64,000 nucleotides of DNA from Oscillospiraceae bacterium (GCA_015064735.1 SVRP01000002.1:1-64000), one strand, 5' to 3'. Counted from the stretch's first letter, positions 43,801-52,328 are shown. The notes: generated by a model from the letters alone, not told the origin. A program made the numbers and translations.

Positions 43801-44590
43801 GCTTATCCCTGTATTCCCCGGAACAAACTGCGAATACGATACTCAGAAGGCATTTATTAAGGCAGGTGCTGACGCTGAGATATTCGTTATAAACAATCTT
43901 TCTTCCGCAGGAATTACAGAGTCTGTAAACGCTTTCGCACAGAAAGCAAGCGACGCACAGATAATCTTCATTCCCGGTGGTTTCTCGGGCGGAGATGAGC
44001 CTGACGGTTCAGGTAAGTTTATTACCGCATTCTTCCGCAACGGAGCGATAAAGGAAGAGGTTAACAAGCTTCTTAAGGTTAGAAAGGGACTTATGTGCGG
44101 TATCTGTAACGGATTCCAGGCAATAATCAAGCTTGGTCTGGTTCCTTACGGTGAGATCATTGATACCGACGAAAACTGTCCTACCTTGACGTTTAACAGT
44201 ATCGGTCGCCATCAGTCCAGAATCGTTCGTACGAGAATTGCATCGAATATGTCTCCTTGGCTTGCAAAGACCGAGGTTGGCGATATTCACTGCGTACCGA
44301 TCTCTCACGGAGAAGGAAGATTCCTTGCATCTGATGAGCTTATTATGCAGCTTGCAAAGAACGGACAGATCGCAACTCAGTACGTTGATCTTGATGGCAA
44401 GCCTACCTCTGACATTCTTTATAATCCCAATAACTCTTGCTTTGCAATCGAGGGTATTACGTCTCCTGACGGTCTCGTATTCGGTAAGATGGGACACTCG
44501 GAGCGTTACGACAACGGTCTTTATAAGAATGTTCCCGGTAACTATGAGAACAAGATGTTTGAGGCTGCTGTTGAATATTTCAATAAGTAA
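40895..44590 (+). CDS. purL: Single-chain phosphoribosylformylglycinamidine synthase
   Basis: The 1231-residue enzyme carries synthetase and glutaminase domains in one chain, unlike the three-part PurSQL of Bacillus. The PurS-like segment is at the N-terminus, followed by a linker with SDHCRHTTF. The first PurM-like half includes KNETHNHPTEIEPFGGAAT, and the second half GGKNQSTPSQVMVNKV. The C-terminal class I glutaminase begins at about 965, with nucleophile Cys1071 in GICNGFQ and HGEGRF. It is the last and largest gene of the operon, ending at a bidirectional terminator. Confidence 0.96.
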   Translation: MVYRVYVEKKKELANEARNLFNEVRNLLFINNLEDLRLLNRYDVENIDKPLFDYAVNTVFSEPQLDIVTYELPKDNATVFAVEYLPGQFDQRADSAAQCIQLFSQGERPTVRTARIYILYGALSDAEINAIKKYVINPVESREASLDTVETLAVSYDIPTTVKTLEGFIDLDENGLADFVKSYGLAMDIDDIRFCRDYFRSEKRDPTITEIRMIDTYWSDHCRHTTFLTTIDNVRFEDEQLAKAYDEYVATRKALGRTKPINLMDIATLAVRHLKKEGLLPRLDESEEINACTVKIKVDVNGEEQDWLLLFKNETHNHPTEIEPFGGAATCIGGAIRDPLSGRSYVYAAMRVTGAADPRKPVDQTIPGKLPQRKIVTTAAAGYSSYGNQIGLATGQVDEIYHDGYVAKRMEIGAVIAAAPAKNVRREVPEDGDIVILLGGRTGRDGCGGATGSSKSHTLESLESCGAEVQKGNAPEERKLQRLFRNPEASAMIKRCNDFGAGGVSVAIGELADGLYIDLNAVPKKYDGLDGTELAISESQERMAVVVEKQDVERFIALAGKENLEATVVAHVTAEPRLVMNWNGQTIVNISREFLNSNGAEKHIDIVAAKPEPFKKEVNGSFTDMAKALATDLNVCSKRGLVERFDSTIGAGTVTMPYGGKNQSTPSQVMVNKVSVEGAVTDTCSFMAWGYNPFIAEKSPYHSAYLAVVESVSKLIAGGAEFKDVYLTFQEYFEKPLKDPKRWGKPLSALLGAFMAQKDFGIGAIGGKDSMSGSFEKIDVPPTLVSFAVTTGKVDHVVTQEFKSAGHNVYILKPEYTNDGLPCAKSQIALYDKVYGLVKSGKAVAVYTPTYGGIAEGVMKMCFGNDIGFKYDTNLSLDDIFGYNYGAFIVEAADGCELDETKLGVTTAECEIACGEEKVCLKSIYTDYENTLEGVYPTNAAESDKEIPAFSYDKKSRVAPAILCKKPKVLIPVFPGTNCEYDTQKAFIKAGADAEIFVINNLSSAGITESVNAFAQKASDAQIIFIPGGFSGGDEPDGSGKFITAFFRNGAIKEEVNKLLKVRKGLMCGICNGFQAIIKLGLVPYGEIIDTDENCPTLTFNSIGRHQSRIVRTRIASNMSPWLAKTEVGDIHCVPISHGEGRFLASDELIMQLAKNGQIATQYVDLDGKPTSDILYNPNNSCFAIEGITSPDGLVFGKMGHSERYDNGLYKNVPGNYENKMFEAAVEYFNK

Positions 44591-44598
44591 ATTTAATA

Positions 44599-44639
44599 AA
44601 AAAGAACCAAGGTTGACACTTCAACCTTGGTTCTTTTTC
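44599..44639 (+). terminator. Bidirectional terminator between purL and the minus-strand genes
   Basis: AAAAAGAACCAAGGTTG pairs with CAACCTTGGTTCTTTTT around ACACTT. A-run and T-run on either side allow it to serve both convergent units. Confidence 0.92.
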
Positions 44640-44652
44640 GCTTTTTTATATT

Positions 44653-45657
44653 TTATTCATTCTTGGCAGGTTCTTCATCTGAATCGATATTGTCATCAAA
44701 GGAATTATCATCGGAGCTTTCATCAATGTAAGCTGCCTTGTAAGGAGCGATCATATACTTATCAATTATCGGGTATGCCGCATAAACCGAAATAAATCCG
44801 ATAACGGCAACGATATAAAAGAAGGGAAGTATAAGAGGAATGGATATTCCAATAGGTAAAAGAAGAAAAACGAGGAAAATGTGGAAAACTATAAGCAGAA
44901 CAATTCCCAATATCGCTAACAAATTACGTAAAATGCCAAGCACTGAGAATATTAGCGCATTTTTGAGAAGCTTAAAGGTTTTTATATTAAACGTAATGAG
45001 TATTTGATAAATATAAAAACGCATAAATATGTAGATTATCGATATTGCCAATATAAATCCAAAACGCAAGGATGCACCCGACATCCACAGAATATATAGG
45101 TCATATATCAACATAGCTGAACAAGCAAAGTCGATCATGCCAACAATCAAGCCCTGCTTCCAGTTTTTCTTTATACCGTGAAAATAATCGGAGAATATAA
45201 ATACGGCATCACCTCTGTACATGCCTCTTAATACGTAGGCCGCTCCAACGTTTTGCCATCCAAAGGTTATGAATAAGAACAGTGCAAGTAAGCCTATTCC
45301 AATTATCATTCCCGGTGTAAATAATGGCGTTTCTACTTGCTTGCTTACCATATTAAGTTGATCGGTAATTACGGGAGAATCCACAACCTGCGATATACCG
45401 TATAAAGGTGCATATAAGCTATTGGTTGTGTTATATGTAGAAGAACCGAATATTACGATTGCCGCAACCCCTATTATCGGGAATATCTGAAATAACATTA
45501 TGAAATTAAGGCGAACAAGCTTACCGAACTTTCTGAACAGTAATTTGAAGAAAAATCCAAGCGTTGGCTTGCGATTTTCGTCTTCATAAACACCTTTTCC
45601 GTCTCGGTTCAAATCAAAAAGCTTGAACTTTTTTTTCTTCTTTTCATTCTTTTTCAA
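44653..45657 (-). CDS. YesL-like (DUF624) membrane protein
   Basis: The 334-residue protein has a very basic N-terminus (EKKKKKFKLF), about six transmembrane segments and an acidic C-terminal tail (DESSDDNSFDDNIDSDEEP). The overall pattern, with FFKLLFRKFGKLVRLN near the start, matches YesL/DUF624, often found beside sugar ABC transporters; here no transporter is near. Function is unknown. It is the last gene of the minus-strand group after proC (38-bp gap). Confidence 0.7.
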   Translation of the reverse strand: MKKNEKKKKKFKLFDLNRDGKGVYEDENRKPTLGFFFKLLFRKFGKLVRLNFIMLFQIFPIIGVAAIVIFGSSTYNTTNSLYAPLYGISQVVDSPVITDQLNMVSKQVETPLFTPGMIIGIGLLALFLFITFGWQNVGAAYVLRGMYRGDAVFIFSDYFHGIKKNWKQGLIVGMIDFACSAMLIYDLYILWMSGASLRFGFILAISIIYIFMRFYIYQILITFNIKTFKLLKNALIFSVLGILRNLLAILGIVLLIVFHIFLVFLLLPIGISIPLILPFFYIVAVIGFISVYAAYPIIDKYMIAPYKAAYIDESSDDNSFDDNIDSDEEPAKNE

Positions 45658-45695
45658 TTTTCTGATCTCTTTTCTTTTTTAATTAATTTATGTAA

Positions 45696-46520
45696 TTACT
45701 TAGATGTTTGTCCAAGTTCATCGGCTCTTTTTGTACATGCACGCATCGCGTTTTCGATTATCATGTCAAAATTACAGCCATTAAGGGACTTTAATGCCTG
45801 CTCGGTAGTTCCGCCCTTGGATGCGACCTTGGAAATTAATATTTCGGGCGAATCCGAGGACTGCTTTAGCAAAAGTGCAGAGCCTATGACCATATCGCAG
45901 ATTGCATCAAGCAGACCGTTATCGGTAATACCTTGTGCAAGCGCTCCCTTGTATATTGCATTAATAAATTTAAAAACGTACGCGGGGGATGACGACGTTA
46001 CTCCGATTATTCTGTTCATTTCAGATTCGTCAATTATCAGAATACTACCTGCTGATTTAAATATATCGCACACAAAATTAAAGCTTTCACGCGGTATATT
46101 GTTGTTTTCGCAAATTACGGACGTTCCTTTGCCAATAAGCATGGGAAGATTCGGAAGTACTCGCACGACCGCTGCATTTTTTAGAGCTGCAGATACACTG
46201 TTCGAAGTTATTCCGGCACCTATCGAAATGTAGTTCTTAGATTTACAGTCAGGAACATCAGAAATTTCACTCAAGACCTCAGGATAGTTCTGAGGCTTAA
46301 CAGAAAGTAATACATAATTGGATGAGGAAACAGCTTCGGTGATGCTATTTGCCACTGTTATTTCAACGTTGTTGGAATTGAAATCAGCATATTGCTCAGT
46401 GTTTTTATCATAAAGAATAATTTGTGAAACAGAGACATCTGATGAAATAATTCCGGAAATAATAGATTTAGCCATATTTCCAACTCCAATAATGGCTAAA
46501 ACATTTTTGTTTTCAATCAT
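45696..46520 (-). CDS. proC: Pyrroline-5-carboxylate reductase
   Basis: The 274-residue enzyme makes proline with NAD(P)H. It has the Rossmann motif IIGVGNMAKSIISGI, SVKPQN, and the P5CR signature region GVTSSSPAYVFKFINAI. Near the C-terminus SKGGTTEQALKSL is well conserved. Length is normal. It lies 37 bp downstream of the methyltransferase gene on the same strand. Confidence 0.93.
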   Translation of the reverse strand: MIENKNVLAIIGVGNMAKSIISGIISSDVSVSQIILYDKNTEQYADFNSNNVEITVANSITEAVSSSNYVLLSVKPQNYPEVLSEISDVPDCKSKNYISIGAGITSNSVSAALKNAAVVRVLPNLPMLIGKGTSVICENNNIPRESFNFVCDIFKSAGSILIIDESEMNRIIGVTSSSPAYVFKFINAIYKGALAQGITDNGLLDAICDMVIGSALLLKQSSDSPEILISKVASKGGTTEQALKSLNGCNFDMIIENAMRACTKRADELGQTSK

Positions 46521-46557
46521 ATTTTGTAGACTCCGAATTGTATGAAATGGTATTTTA

Positions 46558-47331
46558 TTATTTGTTATATCTTAATATTTCAAAGGCAAAAACTGCAGAA
46601 GCGGCAGCTGTGGAAAGTGATCCGCCAAACGTATTTCCGTAATCGATTCTAACTATCTTATCAGAGGCGTCAAGAACATTTCTTGAAATTCCTCTCTTTT
46701 CGCCCCCCAAAATAACAAGCAAAGGCTTAGAAAGGGAAGTGTCAAATAATGAAACAGAGTCCCTAATACCCGCACTTATTACAGTGTACCCTTTTGACTT
46801 AAAAATGGAAATTGCTTCCAGTGGGTCGGCGACAAACATATTCATCAGCTCCGATGTTCCTGCTGATGAACGCGCAACTATACCGGCAGCACCCATCCAA
46901 TTTCGTTCTCCAACTATAATTCCATCGACACCGGCGGCATAAAGAGAGCGAATTGAATATCCGAAATTATAAGGATCTTCGACACCTTCTAATATAAAAT
47001 ATACTCCATATTGGTTTACACATTCACTTGACAGTTTGTATAAACTACGGTTGCCGCACAATGCGATAATTCCGCCGTGCGTATTTCCAACTGTAAGTTT
47101 ATCAATATTTTCAGATTCAGTTATTTCGATTTCAAATCCAAGCTGATATGATTTAGCCTTAAGAAATGACAACTCTCGGGATTTTGCCTTGATTTTGGAT
47201 TTGTCAAATAATATTTTTTGAATAGATCTATCGGTAATATTGTTTTCAAATCCTTTAATAACTGCCGATATTGAGGTCATACCTTCAAATACATTAGAAT
47301 CCTCAAATTTCGAATTTTCTTTTTTTGTCAT
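46558..47331 (-). CDS. TrmH/SpoU family RNA 2'-O-methyltransferase
   Basis: The 257-residue protein has an N-terminal RNA-binding-like segment and a SpoU (SPOUT) methyltransferase domain: LEGVEDPYNFGYSIRSL (Asn in the first motif), VILGGEKRGIS (motif 2) and FGGSLSTAAASAVFAFEI (knotted SAM-binding motif 3, where the usual N-V-S-V-A is somewhat altered). The target may be 23S rRNA or tRNA; not decidable here. It is divergent to spoIIID. Confidence 0.85.
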   Translation of the reverse strand: MTKKENSKFEDSNVFEGMTSISAVIKGFENNITDRSIQKILFDKSKIKAKSRELSFLKAKSYQLGFEIEITESENIDKLTVGNTHGGIIALCGNRSLYKLSSECVNQYGVYFILEGVEDPYNFGYSIRSLYAAGVDGIIVGERNWMGAAGIVARSSAGTSELMNMFVADPLEAISIFKSKGYTVISAGIRDSVSLFDTSLSKPLLVILGGEKRGISRNVLDASDKIVRIDYGNTFGGSLSTAAASAVFAFEILRYNK

Positions 47332-47405
47332 TGTTAATCCTTATTAATAATATTTGTCGGATAGACATATATTGTATTAAAAACAATTGTGAAAGCGAGT
47401 CTGTT

Positions 47406-47663
47406 ATGATATACACATCATCCGGCAAAGAAAGATGTATAATATTAGCTACGTATCTTGTTGAAAATAAAGCAACTGTAAGAAAGGTAGCAACGCATTT
47501 TGGGATAAGCAAGAGTACCGTACATAAAGACATAACGAATAATTTAAAAAGGATAAATACAGAGCTATATTTACAGGCAAAGGAAATACTTGAAATAAAT
47601 AAGAAAGAACGTCATATACGTGGCGGTGAGGCTACAAGGCAAAAGTATCGCCAAAACAAGTAG
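47406..47663 (+). CDS. spoIIID: Sporulation transcription factor SpoIIID
   Basis: The start is placed at ATG 47406, giving 85 residues; the longer frame from 47325 overlaps the divergent gene. The helix-turn-helix is ATHFGISKSTVHKDI and the basic tail RHIRGGEATRQKYR matches SpoIIID, the mother-cell regulator acting after sigma-E. This indicates a spore former, or a descendant of one. The ribosome binding site is weak (GAAAGCGAG). CATATATT (47366-47373) after AATATT recalls a sigma-E promoter, but the 11-bp spacing is too short to accept. Confidence 0.93.
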   Translation: MIYTSSGKERCIILATYLVENKATVRKVATHFGISKSTVHKDITNNLKRINTELYLQAKEILEINKKERHIRGGEATRQKYRQNK

Positions 47664-47710
47664 TCGCAGGTATGTCCGTAAATAAATCCTAAAAAGCCAT
47701 TCCCTAAATT

Positions 47711-47738
47711 ATACAAAATTTGCATTTTGTATAATTAT
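47711..47738 (+). other. AT-rich perfect hairpin in the spacer after spoIIID
   Basis: ATTATACAAAAT (47711-47722) pairs perfectly with ATTTTGTATAAT (47727-47738), loop TTGC. It lies 48 bp after the spoIIID stop in a 258-bp spacer. It may be a terminator of low G+C content or an operator. The rest of the spacer shows only the promoter at 47853. Confidence 0.5.
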
Positions 47739-47852
47739 GTTTGTGCCTTTATCTTATTTCGGTTAACATATATTTTACCATAATTTATATCCAATGTCAA
47801 GTTGCTCTCCTCTACTTATTGCAATAAAATTTTTATAAATCACAAAAAGGTA

Positions 47853-47881
47853 TTGATTATTTACTGAATATTTGATATAAT
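47853..47881 (+). promoter_or_regulatory. Promoter of the gene at 47922
   Basis: TTGATT (47853-47858) and TATAAT (47876-47881) with a 17-bp spacer; ribosome binding site GGAGGAAAG precedes ATG 47922. Confidence 0.8.
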
Positions 47882-47921
47882 ACTGTTGTTATAACAAAAT
47901 ATCATTTGGAGGAAAGAAAAA

Positions 47922-48356
47922 ATGGCATTAAAAATGAGATTTCTTTACTATTCCGGCAAGGCTAAAATCAAAAATATGGCTGAGCTTGTAAAGGTTGAAT
48001 TTGACCTTGCGCAGAATCACAACGCTATCGACATTATCCCCCCTGCATATTCCTGTGAAAACGAAAGACTTGTTATTCTTGCAGTGTCCGGCAAGGGCGA
48101 GCCTGATGACGTGCTTCGCAGATTCTGTTCCGAGCTTAACAAGAAAAAGGCTCAGAACGTAGCTCTTCTCGTAGACGGCGATGAAAAAATAGCAAACCGT
48201 CTTCTTGAAGTACTTAAGGAGACCGGTACAAACGTTTCTGATAACGTATTCTATGTTAACTCTTCCTTTAAGCTCTTTGGTGGCGGTAAGGTTACCGACG
48301 ATGAAAAGAAGCAGCTTCTTGACTGGGTTCACGAGACTGTTAACAATCTTCAGTGA
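47922..48356 (+). CDS. Hypothetical protein, possibly flavodoxin-like fold
   Basis: The 144-residue soluble protein begins MALKMRFLYYSGKAK. It has an alternating hydrophobic strand/helix pattern: LVILAVSGKG (about 42-51), NVALLVDGD, NVFYVNSSFKLF. A flavodoxin-like fold is plausible, but no FMN-binding phosphate loop is clear. I do not recognise the family. It has its own promoter and terminator and codon use like neighbouring housekeeping genes, so it is likely well expressed as a single-gene unit. Confidence 0.55.
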   Translation: MALKMRFLYYSGKAKIKNMAELVKVEFDLAQNHNAIDIIPPAYSCENERLVILAVSGKGEPDDVLRRFCSELNKKKAQNVALLVDGDEKIANRLLEVLKETGTNVSDNVFYVNSSFKLFGGGKVTDDEKKQLLDWVHETVNNLQ

Positions 48357-48369
48357 CTAATATAATTAA

Positions 48370-48406
48370 AAGAATCGGGTGTTTGATCACCCGATTCTTT
48401 TTTTGT
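48370..48406 (+). terminator. Intrinsic terminator
   Basis: AAGAATCGGGTG pairs with CACCCGATTCTT around TTTGAT, followed by a T-run. Confidence 0.92.
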
Positions 48407-48481
48407 TACAAGTTGTTTGATGTTTTGTATAATTATATGCTCATAATTTTTTAGTGATTTCAAAAAAAACATAAATATGTA

Positions 48482-48510
48482 TTGTATTATTTGATAAAAT
48501 GTGTTATAAT
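48482..48510 (+). promoter_or_regulatory. Promoter of the apgM-thrC gene group
   Basis: TTGTAT (48482-48487) and TATAAT (48505-48510) with a 17-bp spacer, 35 bp before ATG 48545. Confidence 0.7.
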
Positions 48511-48544
48511 TATACGAATATATATTTACGGAGCGAGGTATATT

Positions 48545-49759
48545 ATGAAATACTTAGTTTTAATTCCCGACGGAATGGCTGATGAATCTATAAATGCATT
48601 AGGTGATCTTACTCCTATGCAAAAAGCAAACAAACCTACAATGGACATGCTTGCTTCAAAATCAATTGTTGGAACCGTGTCTAATGTTCCTCAAGGAATG
48701 GTTCCCGAAAGCGATACTGCAAACATGGCAATTCTTTCTTTTGACCCTAAAATATATTCCAAGGGACGTTCACCTCTTGAGGCTGTAAGTATGGGGATTG
48801 AAATGATGCCCGATGAAACAGCATACCGTTGCAACGTGGTAACCCTTACCGAAGAACAGGAAAATTACGAGGACAGAATTATACTCGACCACAGCGCTGA
48901 CGAGATAACAACCGCTGAGGCTGATAAGCTTATAAAGACACTTGAAGAAAAGCTTGGAAATGAATTACGTAAGTTCTATACCGGTGTTAGCTACAGACAT
49001 TGTCTTATTTGGAAAAACGGTAATGATAAATACAATTTCATGCGTCCCCATGATATTCTCGGAAAAAGAATCGGAGACTATCTTCCCAAGGTTGAGGATG
49101 GCGGAGAAGAATTTCTCGAGCTTATGAAGAAGAGCTATGATATACTCAAGGATCACCCTGTGAATCTTGACCGTAAGGCTAGAGGCCTTAAGCCTGCAAA
49201 CTCTGCATGGCTTTGGAGCCCCGGAAAGAAACCGCAACTTCCCTCTTTCAAGGCAAAATGGGGTCTTGATGCTGCTGTAATTTCCGCAGTTGACCTTATA
49301 AAGGGTATTGGACTTTGCGCTGAAATGAAATCTATTGATGTGGAAGGCGCAACCGGAAATGTACATACAAATTACGACGGCAAGGCTCAGGCGGCTATAG
49401 AAGCATTTAAGGAAGGCATCGAGCTTGTTTACGTTCACGTAGAGGGTCCCGATGAGTGCGGACACAGAGCAGAGATTGAAAATAAGGTTAGATCCATAGA
49501 GCTTATTGATCAGAAGATTCTCTTCCCTGTTTATGAATATTTAAAGAGTTGCGGAGAAGAATTCAAAATTATGATCCTCCCCGATCATCCCACGCCTATC
49601 CGTATCAGAACTCATTCTATTGATCCCGTTCCTTTTATGATATATTCTTCAAAGAAGGATATGAACGGTGTAACAACGTTTGATGAGTTCACTGCACGAG
49701 CAACAAATTATTACATTCCTGACGGATATACACTTATGGGAGAGCTTGTAGAGAAATAA
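48545..49759 (+). CDS. apgM: Cofactor-independent phosphoglycerate mutase (ApgM type)
   Basis: The 404-residue enzyme belongs to the alkaline-phosphatase superfamily and interconverts 3- and 2-phosphoglycerate. It starts YLVLIPDGMADE (metal Asp), then the region PESDTANMAILSFDP with the catalytic Ser/Thr position, and later HVEGPDECGHRAEIENK and LPDHPTP (metal ligands). It is ApgM-like rather than the ~510-residue GpmI. The start ATG 48545 follows GGAGCGAGG; the frame reaches upstream through the promoter. Confidence 0.9.
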   Translation: MKYLVLIPDGMADESINALGDLTPMQKANKPTMDMLASKSIVGTVSNVPQGMVPESDTANMAILSFDPKIYSKGRSPLEAVSMGIEMMPDETAYRCNVVTLTEEQENYEDRIILDHSADEITTAEADKLIKTLEEKLGNELRKFYTGVSYRHCLIWKNGNDKYNFMRPHDILGKRIGDYLPKVEDGGEEFLELMKKSYDILKDHPVNLDRKARGLKPANSAWLWSPGKKPQLPSFKAKWGLDAAVISAVDLIKGIGLCAEMKSIDVEGATGNVHTNYDGKAQAAIEAFKEGIELVYVHVEGPDECGHRAEIENKVRSIELIDQKILFPVYEYLKSCGEEFKIMILPDHPTPIRIRTHSIDPVPFMIYSSKKDMNGVTTFDEFTARATNYYIPDGYTLMGELVEK

Positions 49760-49793
49760 TTGAGATAATTTTCCTGTCTCGGAAAGGAGTATC

Positions 49794-50441
49794 ATGTCAG
49801 ACATGAACACAGATAAGGAATTTGATTCCGTGGAAAACGAAAAAGAAGAAAAAGAAGAATCGGCAGATTCCAAAGCACAACCCAATAAAAAAGGTGAAAA
49901 GAATTTTCTCAATGAATTTGTCGACTATGTTGAAATGTTTGCATTAGCCGTGTGTTTTGTTGTATTGACATTTACCTTCCTGTTCAGGGTATGCACGGTA
50001 GACGGTGCATCTATGAACAATACCCTTTCTCACGGAGAAAGAATTATTATTTCTGATATGTTCTATACTCCTAAGAGAAACGATGTAGTTGTTTTTTACG
50101 AAAACGATACATTAAAGCGTCCCGTAGTCAAAAGAGTTATAGCCACCGAGGGAGAGTCGGTTGATATTGATTATTTCAGTGATACAATGCGTGTTACGGT
50201 AACGTCTGTTGACGGTAAAAAGACGGTTTTGGAAGAAGATTTTATTTTATACAATTATCAGAAATATTATGTAGATGAATCCTTTGTTGTTCCCGAAAAC
50301 CATGTGTTTGTTATGGGTGATAACAGAAACGATTCAAGAGACAGCCGAGATCCTTCTATCGGATTTGTAGATGAGAGAACAATTCTCGGAAAGGTGATAT
50401 TCAGAATAACTCCTATTTCAAATGCCGGAAGTATTAAGTAA
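49794..50441 (+). CDS. lepB: Signal peptidase I
   Basis: The 215-residue membrane protease removes Sec signal peptides. A charged 40-residue N-terminus (Lys/Glu-rich) is followed by one transmembrane segment (about 47-66). Catalytic Ser is in DGASMNNTL, catalytic Lys in RPVVKRVIA, and the C-terminal GDNRNDSRDSR box is intact. AAAGGAG precedes ATG 49794. The many secreted proteins upstream in the window would be its kind of substrate. Confidence 0.93.
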   Translation: MSDMNTDKEFDSVENEKEEKEESADSKAQPNKKGEKNFLNEFVDYVEMFALAVCFVVLTFTFLFRVCTVDGASMNNTLSHGERIIISDMFYTPKRNDVVVFYENDTLKRPVVKRVIATEGESVDIDYFSDTMRVTVTSVDGKKTVLEEDFILYNYQKYYVDESFVVPENHVFVMGDNRNDSRDSRDPSIGFVDERTILGKVIFRITPISNAGSIK

Positions 50442-50453
50442 AAGGAAAAAGAA

Positions 50454-51338
50454 ATGCCTTCACAAATGATACAGTGGTTTCCCGGACACATGGCGAAAAC
50501 AAGACGCCTTATTTCCGAGAATATTAAGAATGTTGATGCAGTAATTGAAATACTGGATGCAAGAATCCCGTATAGCTCAAGAAATCCGGAAATAGTTCGT
50601 CTTTGTAGTGATAAGCCGTCCATTATATTGCTTAATAAAGCATCGCTTGCAGATGACAGTGTTACAGATAGATGGGCAAGGTACTATACTAATGAGAACA
50701 CGGTATGTATTAAAACCGATTGTATTACGGGAAAAGGATTGTCCCAGATTGCGCCCGAATTAAAAAAGCTATGCGAAAAGAAATTAGCAAAATATGAAGA
50801 AAAAGGAATGAACGGCAGAGCTATAAAGGCTATGGTTGTCGGAATTCCCAACGTGGGAAAATCCTCTCTTATCAACAAACTATCGGGAGAGAAAAAAACC
50901 AAGGTGGAAAACCGTCCCGGAGTTACTCTTGATAAGCAATGGGTAACTACTAATATCGGTATTCTTTTGCTCGATATGCCGGGAGTTCTTTGGCCAAAAT
51001 TTGATGAAAGATCTGTTGGAGAGAATTTAGCAATAACGGGAGCAATAAAGGATGATATTCTTGATATAGAAGAAATTGCGATGGTTCTCTGCTCAAGATT
51101 GAGAACGCACTACCCCGCTCTGCTTTGCCAAAGATATAAATTAGATGCGGTTCCGTCCGCTTACGAAATGGATGATTATGACTTACTTGCACTTATAGGA
51201 AAAAAGAGAGGCTTTCTTATTTCAGGCGGAGAGGTTAATATGGAAAGAACTGCTAATATGCTTATAGATGAGTATAGGGCAGCTAAAATTGGACAGATAT
51301 CATTGGACATTATTAAGGACGTTGAAAGCAATGCTTGA
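50454..51338 (+). CDS. rbgA: Ribosome biogenesis GTPase RbgA (YlqF)
   Basis: The 294-residue GTPase has the circularly permuted motif order: G4-like LLNKASLAD first, then G1 GIPNVGKSSLINKL and G3 DMPGVLWP. The start QWFPGHMAKTRR is typical of RbgA, which assists late 50S subunit assembly. The G4 motif has Ser where Asp is usual (NKAS rather than NKAD), worth noting but seen in a degenerate family motif. It overlaps rnhB by eight bases. Confidence 0.93.
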   Translation: MPSQMIQWFPGHMAKTRRLISENIKNVDAVIEILDARIPYSSRNPEIVRLCSDKPSIILLNKASLADDSVTDRWARYYTNENTVCIKTDCITGKGLSQIAPELKKLCEKKLAKYEEKGMNGRAIKAMVVGIPNVGKSSLINKLSGEKKTKVENRPGVTLDKQWVTTNIGILLLDMPGVLWPKFDERSVGENLAITGAIKDDILDIEEIAMVLCSRLRTHYPALLCQRYKLDAVPSAYEMDDYDLLALIGKKRGFLISGGEVNMERTANMLIDEYRAAKIGQISLDIIKDVESNA

Positions 51339-51930
51339 TTATAAAATTGAAAATGAGATGAGGGCTCTCGGATATGAGCATGTATGCGGAGTCGATGAGG
51401 CAGGCAGAGGACCTCTTTGCGGCCCCGTTGTTGCTGCAGCGGTTATTCTTCCGGATGGATTGTACATTGAAGGATTGAACGATTCCAAAAAGCTTACCGA
51501 AAAGAAAAGAGAAAAGCTATTTGACGAAATATGTAATTCAGCCATCGCCTATGCTATTGCGGAAGGCACGGTTGAGGAAATAAATAACACCAACATTCTT
51601 GAAGCAACCCTGCTTGCAATGCGCAGAGCAATTTCTTCCCTTTCTGTAAAGGCTGATTTTGCTCTGATCGACGGAAATGTTTCAAGAGATTTTCAACTCC
51701 CTGTAAAAGCCGTTATCCATGGTGATGCCATTTCCCCGTCTATTGCAGCAGCATCTATTCTTGCTAAGGTTACGCGAGACAGACTTTGTTATGAGCTTGA
51801 CCGTCAGTATCCCGAATACGGAATAGCGAAGCATAAAGGGTATGGAACTAAGGCTCATATGGATGCTTTGCGGAAGCATGGCACAGCGCCTATTTACAGA
51901 ACGAAATTTATCAGATTTTTGCAGAATTAA
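51331..51930 (+). CDS. rnhB: Ribonuclease HII
   Basis: The 199-residue nuclease removes RNA from RNA-DNA hybrids. VCGVDEAGRGPLCGPV contains the catalytic Asp-Glu; ALIDGN and SILAKVTRDRL supply further acidic residues. ATG 51331 lies inside the end of rbgA, after AAGGACG; the longer frame is in the rbgA coding region. The rbgA-rnhB-yraN order is common in Firmicutes. Confidence 0.95.
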   Translation: MLDYKIENEMRALGYEHVCGVDEAGRGPLCGPVVAAAVILPDGLYIEGLNDSKKLTEKKREKLFDEICNSAIAYAIAEGTVEEINNTNILEATLLAMRRAISSLSVKADFALIDGNVSRDFQLPVKAVIHGDAISPSIAAASILAKVTRDRLCYELDRQYPEYGIAKHKGYGTKAHMDALRKHGTAPIYRTKFIRFLQN

Positions 51931-51932
51931 CC

Positions 51933-52328
51933 ATGAAAACTACTGATATAGGCAGACTTGGAGAAAATCTTGCGGCAAAATATTTGCGAAAGAATAATTA
52001 TAAAATCATTGAAGCTAATAAGCATCAGTCTCATAATGAAATTGATTTGATTGTTGCTGACAAGAACTATATTGTTTTTGTAGAAGTAAAAACTCGTTCA
52101 GTAAAAATATATGATGAGTATCTTCCCTACGGTACTCCCGCATCCGCCGTTACACAAGGAAAACGAAATCGAACTGTAACAGCTGCAAAAGAGTATTTGT
52201 CTGCAAACCGTTTTTCGAAACATGCAAAAAAGCAACCCAGAATAGATGTTGTAGAGATTTATCTTGAAAAAGATACGGCAAAGCTTCTCAAATTAAATCA
52301 TATTGTAGATGCATTTGGAGCAAATTAG
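51933..52328 (+). CDS. yraN: UPF0102/YraN family nuclease-like protein
   Basis: The 131-residue protein starts TDIGRLGENLAAKYL and has the nuclease core NEIDLIVADKNYIVFVEVKTRS (E-D-ExK pattern of restriction-like folds). It is expected to act on DNA or RNA, perhaps in replication or repair; the precise role is unproven. Starts two bases after the rnhB stop, so translation is coupled. Confidence 0.9.
   Translation: MKTTDIGRLGENLAAKYLRKNNYKIIEANKHQSHNEIDLIVADKNYIVFVEVKTRSVKIYDEYLPYGTPASAVTQGKRNRTVTAAKEYLSANRFSKHAKKQPRIDVVEIYLEKDTAKLLKLNHIVDAFGAN

Noticed and set aside
47349..47373. Sigma-E promoter of spoIIID
   Set aside because: AATATT and CATATATT resemble the two boxes but are only 11 bp apart; expected is about 13-15.
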